Of a stretch of 64,000 bases of DNA, positions 57,988-64,000 are shown piece after piece. The DNA is taken from NCBI GenBank assembly GCA_021776475.1, contig JAJFFV010000001.1, forward strand, positions 156,177 through 220,176. The letters run 5' to 3'. The position numbers were made by a program, and so were the translations under genes. The notes under the pieces are model-generated. The model had not been told where the DNA came from. It worked only from the letters and a program-made list of their open reading frames with translations, and searched no databases. This DNA is from Parvularculaceae bacterium. Lineage in GTDB: Bacteria > Pseudomonadota > Alphaproteobacteria > Caulobacterales > Parvularculaceae. Position 1 is the stretch's first letter. Each line of letters starts with the position of its first letter.

Positions 57988-58887
57988 TTAGGTGTCTGTC
58001 CAGTGCGCAGAATACGCGCTCGCATCCCACCATCGCTGATCAGCCAGCATCTTTTCTCGAGTGGCGGGGCCAAAACGCGCCGCCAGTTTCAGATTGTCAT
58101 CACGCATGTCGTCAACAACCGTTTGCGCCAATTGCCGACTGACGCACCATGGCGCCGGATCGCCTGAGGGAAGAATAGACTTCAGAACCGCATCGATGCG
58201 CCCGTCATTATGACGGCGCAGCCATTGGAACCGACGGTACAATGCGATGTGGGTCTGTGAAACCGACATATTGACACGATACGCTGCCGGCGCGTTCTCA
58301 ACTTCCAAATAGTCCATGAAATCCGAAACAATGTCACCGCTTTGGTCACAAAGTCTGGCTGTCACTTTTGATACGAAAGGAAGTTCGTCAAACCGCTCCA
58401 GAGCAGCGCTCCAAGCAATATTCGGTTTATAACCGGGCCAAAGTTGTTCAAGTGAACACAGTGGATCTGCCCATGCGAACCATTGCCACCAGGCCGATTG
58501 CAGCCAGGATATCTGGGGTCTGACATAGGCTACGATTTCGAGGTCCAGAAGGTCGGCGATACTTTTTGGTAGACTAGCCAGATCGGCGCTCTTGTTGACC
58601 CAGCTCTCATGCGACAAGATCGGAATTGTTTGCGTATCCGGCGTTTCGTTCAAGTATCTGATCACAGCGCTGATCGCCTCTCTTGGGCCAAGCATTGTCG
58701 ACAGATGTTTCCAGGGTTGAGCCCTGGCACCAATCCAGAGGAGTGGAGCTGCCAACACACCGTGTTTCTTTGCAACATAGTATCTGTACGTTGCATTAAT
58801 TCCGACAAGCGTTGTATTTCGGCACAAAAAGGCTTGCAGTGATGAGCTGCCGGTTTTGGGGAACCCGATATGAAGGATCATTTTCAT
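57988..58887 (-). CDS. sulfotransferase-like P-loop protein
   Basis: About 299 residues from MKMILHIGFPKTGSSSLQAF (ATG 58887; 58881 is also possible). IGFPKTGSSSLQ is the 5'-phosphosulfate-binding loop; a 3'-phosphate-type region with Ser and Arg lies further on (LDLEIVAYVRPQISWLQSAWWQW). Probably modifies a surface glycan or similar with PAPS. It is the first gene after the rRNA operon terminator. Confidence 0.8.
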   Translation of the reverse strand: MKMILHIGFPKTGSSSLQAFLCRNTTLVGINATYRYYVAKKHGVLAAPLLWIGARAQPWKHLSTMLGPREAISAVIRYLNETPDTQTIPILSHESWVNKSADLASLPKSIADLLDLEIVAYVRPQISWLQSAWWQWFAWADPLCSLEQLWPGYKPNIAWSAALERFDELPFVSKVTARLCDQSGDIVSDFMDYLEVENAPAAYRVNMSVSQTHIALYRRFQWLRRHNDGRIDAVLKSILPSGDPAPWCVSRQLAQTVVDDMRDDNLKLAARFGPATREKMLADQRWWDASAYSAHWTDT

Positions 58888-58966
58888 AAAGCGGGTATTC
58901 TTAACCCAACTTGATGGTTGTAACAATGAAGGTGTTTTTTTTGTCAACCGGGAATCAATTCCGGGC

Positions 58967-58995
58967 AAAAAAAACCGCCCCTGAGGGCGGTTTTT
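58967..58995 (-). terminator. rRNA operon terminator (bidirectional hairpin)
   Basis: Stem AAACCGCCC / GGGCGGTTT with loop CTGA. Read on the minus strand the hairpin is followed by a run of eight T, so it ends the 5S transcript; five T on the other strand allow some function both ways. It overlaps the presumed promoter region of the sulfotransferase gene. Confidence 0.88.
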
Positions 58996-59033
58996 GAAAT
59001 CGAGTATGGGTCTTTTGAAAACCATCTTGGCAG

Positions 59034-59152
59034 GCCCGGCGGCGACCTACTCTCCCACGCCTTAAGACGTAGTACCATTAGCGCTGCGGACTTTAACGGC
59101 CGAGTTCGAGATGGGATCGGGTGGAGGCTCCGCGCCATAACCACCGGACCGG
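59034..59152 (-). rRNA. rrf: 5S rRNA
   Basis: Minus-strand sequence contains the conserved 5S blocks CCCGATCCCATCTCGAACTC and GTGGGAGAGTAGGTCGCCGC, with complementary ends GGTCCGG/CCGGGCC. Ends are estimated from the terminal stem. No tRNA-fMet directly follows it, unlike many alphaproteobacterial operons. Confidence 0.93.
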
Positions 59153-59275
59153 CGAAAACGGTTTTCAAAATTTGCGAGAGTTTTATTAATATCTAACGCT
59201 TAAACGTCCGGGAACGGAGCGTTCGTCACGCATGAGCTTCACTTTTCTTATGCCAATCAATGACTGGCATGAGGA

Positions 59276-62068
<2,793 letters not shown>

Positions 62069-62376
62069 TTCAGCTTAGCTCATGCGCGTCGAACGATCCG
62101 CTCCAAACTTCTGAAATGAAGGCCCCTCGGCAAAGGGGTTTATTTTATCCGGACTGCCAGGGAAGGCTTTCCGGTGGAACAAATCTAAACGCATGAACGT
62201 TAGACATTAAACTCTCGCATTGCCTGCCAGCCCTCCCACTTAAGGGTCTCACTTCTCTCACAGTACGGCTAAGTACCAACGAAGCGATCAAACCGAACAG
62301 AACAACCCATATTCACTTTTAAAAAAATGTGTTCTTCTCATCATGCAGTCTTGTTCTTATCAGGTCACATTGGAAA
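62069..62376. other. 308-base spacer between tRNA-Ala and 23S
   Basis: Transcribed spacer with no gene. It should contain processing stems for the 23S precursor; sequences on both sides of 23S include AACGTT/TAACGC-like and CTCTCGCA/TGCGAGAG segments (62211 and 59174 regions) that can pair across the gene. Confidence 0.5.
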
Positions 62377-62452
62377 TGGTGGAGCTAGTCGGGATCGAAC
62401 CGACGACCCCCTGCTTGCAAAGCAGGTGCTCTCCCAGCTGAGCTATAGCCCC
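62377..62452 (-). tRNA. tRNA-Ala (UGC)
   Basis: Acceptor GGGGCTA/TAGCTCC, anticodon loop TTTGCAA, T-arm TCGGTTCGATCCCGA, encoded CCA. Standard rRNA-operon spacer tRNA, here only 6 bases downstream of a protein-coding gene. Confidence 0.96.
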
Positions 62453-62458
62453 AATTCT

Positions 62459-63127
62459 TTATCCGACCTTGCTGTCACTTTTCCGTACCCGGATCAGATA
62501 CTGAAGAGCAAAAAAGCGCTCCAGACCGCCCAAGCTTGCCTTATGGGCAAGCCAGGCTTTGCGACCTCGTTCCGGTAGTGCCGGCCCAACCTTTTCGCAG
62601 TTTAGTCCGGAAGATGTCATCAGTGACACCGCTGTATCCTTGACGAAAAACCGCAAATGGGTTCGGTCGAGAATACCTTTATCTTTCAATTGCCATTTAC
62701 CGCCAAAGAAAAGCGGCAGGGAACAGCTGAAATGATTGACATTCGGTACACTGGCAACAATCACCCCATCAGGTGCCAAAAGAGAGTGCATCTCCTTTAC
62801 GGCCCGCCAGGGATCAACCAGGTGCTCAAGAATATCAAGACACAAAATGAGATCAAACGATCCATGCTGCTCTCGTATACTTTGACCTAACGCTGTATCC
62901 TGAATATCGCCCTCAACGAAAGCATCTACACCTTCAGCAAGACCTTCACGACATGGCGCAATATCAACAACGACACATTTATCAGCGTCAAAATGATCTC
63001 TCACCGCTGAAGCCGTAGCGCCGTATCCACCGCCAACATCTAGAATTGCCGAAGCTTGTTCAGGCAAAACCTGAAAAATTTCCGATCGTATCAATCCATG
63101 ATAATCTGGCCGCGGCGTATCCAACAC
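62459..63127 (-). CDS. class I SAM-dependent methyltransferase inside the rRNA operon
   Basis: 222 residues from GTG 63127 with GAGGAG 8 bases upstream. SAM motif I ILDVGGGYGATASAV, motif II acidic residue CVVVDIAP, motif IV DLILCLDILEHLVDP, post-motif VIVASVPNVNHF. This is a methyltransf_11/23 type, often linked to glycan or small-molecule methylation; target unknown. It lies between tRNA-Ile and tRNA-Ala on the rRNA strand, ending 6 bases before tRNA-Ala, so it should be co-transcribed with rRNA. Confidence 0.9.
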   Translation of the reverse strand: MLDTPRPDYHGLIRSEIFQVLPEQASAILDVGGGYGATASAVRDHFDADKCVVVDIAPCREGLAEGVDAFVEGDIQDTALGQSIREQHGSFDLILCLDILEHLVDPWRAVKEMHSLLAPDGVIVASVPNVNHFSCSLPLFFGGKWQLKDKGILDRTHLRFFVKDTAVSLMTSSGLNCEKVGPALPERGRKAWLAHKASLGGLERFFALQYLIRVRKSDSKVG

Positions 63128-63193
63128 TAAACTTCTCCTCGTTCACACGCTGGTAAAGCCCCTTCCGGGGCATTCATTCCGATACGAAATGAA

Positions 63194-63270
<77 letters not shown>

Positions 63271-63492
63271 TAAAACCAGCAAACTCTGCAAGGCAGGCAG
63301 AGCAAGTGACCTGTCAAGACTGCCATACCTGCCACTAAGAAAACGCTAATGCGTCCGCGACAAACATGATGAGAAAGAGAAACGAAGGGGGCGGTATCCC
63401 GCTTTGTTTGCCGTTCATCTCAAAAGAGAGACGGCGTATTCCAAGATATCGCAATAGAAGAGTAGGCAATAAAGCCAGTCTCCTGAAGCAAT

Positions 63493-64000
<508 letters not shown>

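Overview
The window is chromosomal DNA from an alphaproteobacterium. The evidence is the 16S-tRNA-Ile-tRNA-Ala-23S-5S operon with a helix-9 type intervening hairpin in the 23S gene, the guaB/rsmB/guaA neighbourhood, and an ECF sigma factor paired with a DUF6768-type membrane protein. The order or genus cannot be fixed from what is visible. Most genes lie on the minus strand.

Layout. (1) 1-13.1 kb, core genome: guaA (cut by the window start), rsmB, a small unknown gene and guaB; a tyrosine phosphatase, rlmE and a Ppx/GppA phosphatase; a leucine dehydrogenase divergent from an Lrp/AsnC regulator; ispA; an AsnB-type amidotransferase convergent with a glycosyltransferase. (2) 13.36-35.11 kb, a 21.7-kb integrative island in the 3' end of tRNA-Lys(UUU). 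It is bounded by a perfect 55-bp direct repeat (attL/attR), with a P4-type integrase at the right end. Its backbone resembles a phage satellite: integrase, AlpA-like regulator, small HTH protein, Toprim primase, RepA-like ATPase and a GGAAACA iteron cluster that is a candidate origin. No capsid or tail genes are present. Cargo includes a complete diversity-generating retroelement (DGR), a 1417-residue RTX/FG-GAP/VCBS exoprotein, a DUF262-HNH (GmrSD-like) protein, a 407-residue unknown overlapping the integrase, and decayed remnants. (3) 35.3-36.3 kb: ECF sigma factor and DUF6768 pair. (4) 36.4-47.8 kb: a tightly overlapping nine-gene operon plus a divergent FadB-like gene. It looks like the aerobic CoA-dependent ('hybrid') degradation route for 2-aminobenzoate (anthranilate): CoA ligase, monooxygenase/reductase, beta-oxidation-like enzymes, RidA and a MarR regulator. 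(5) 47.8-52.2 kb: a Na+/H+ antiporter broken by an in-frame TAG, a ferredoxin-type reductase, a small secreted protein and a glycerate 2-kinase. (6) 52.4-55.9 kb: an AT-rich patch of unknown genes between a decayed tRNA-fMet copy and the intact tRNA-fMet. (7) 56-59 kb: YbdK-like ligase, N-formylglutamate amidohydrolase and sulfotransferase-like protein. (8) 59-64 kb: an rRNA operon on the minus strand (16S cut by the window end) with a methyltransferase gene between tRNA-Ile and tRNA-Ala.

The main discovery is the DGR at 14.0-20.2 kb. A reverse transcriptase with the DGR-type IGNLMSQ and YVDD motifs, an Avd accessory protein and a 122-bp template repeat (TR) lie downstream of a secreted trypsin-like protease. 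That protease carries two SH3-like domains and a C-terminal formylglycine-generating-enzyme/C-type-lectin domain, and the final 41 codons of this domain are the matching variable repeat (VR). About two thirds of TR/VR substitutions fall at template adenines, with AAC codons as the main hot spots, as expected of mutagenic retrohoming. The remaining differences and a compensating pair of 1-nt indels suggest age or relaxed activity. A paralogous protease with Sel1 repeats in place of the lectin domain sits upstream in the same apparent operon and carries no VR.
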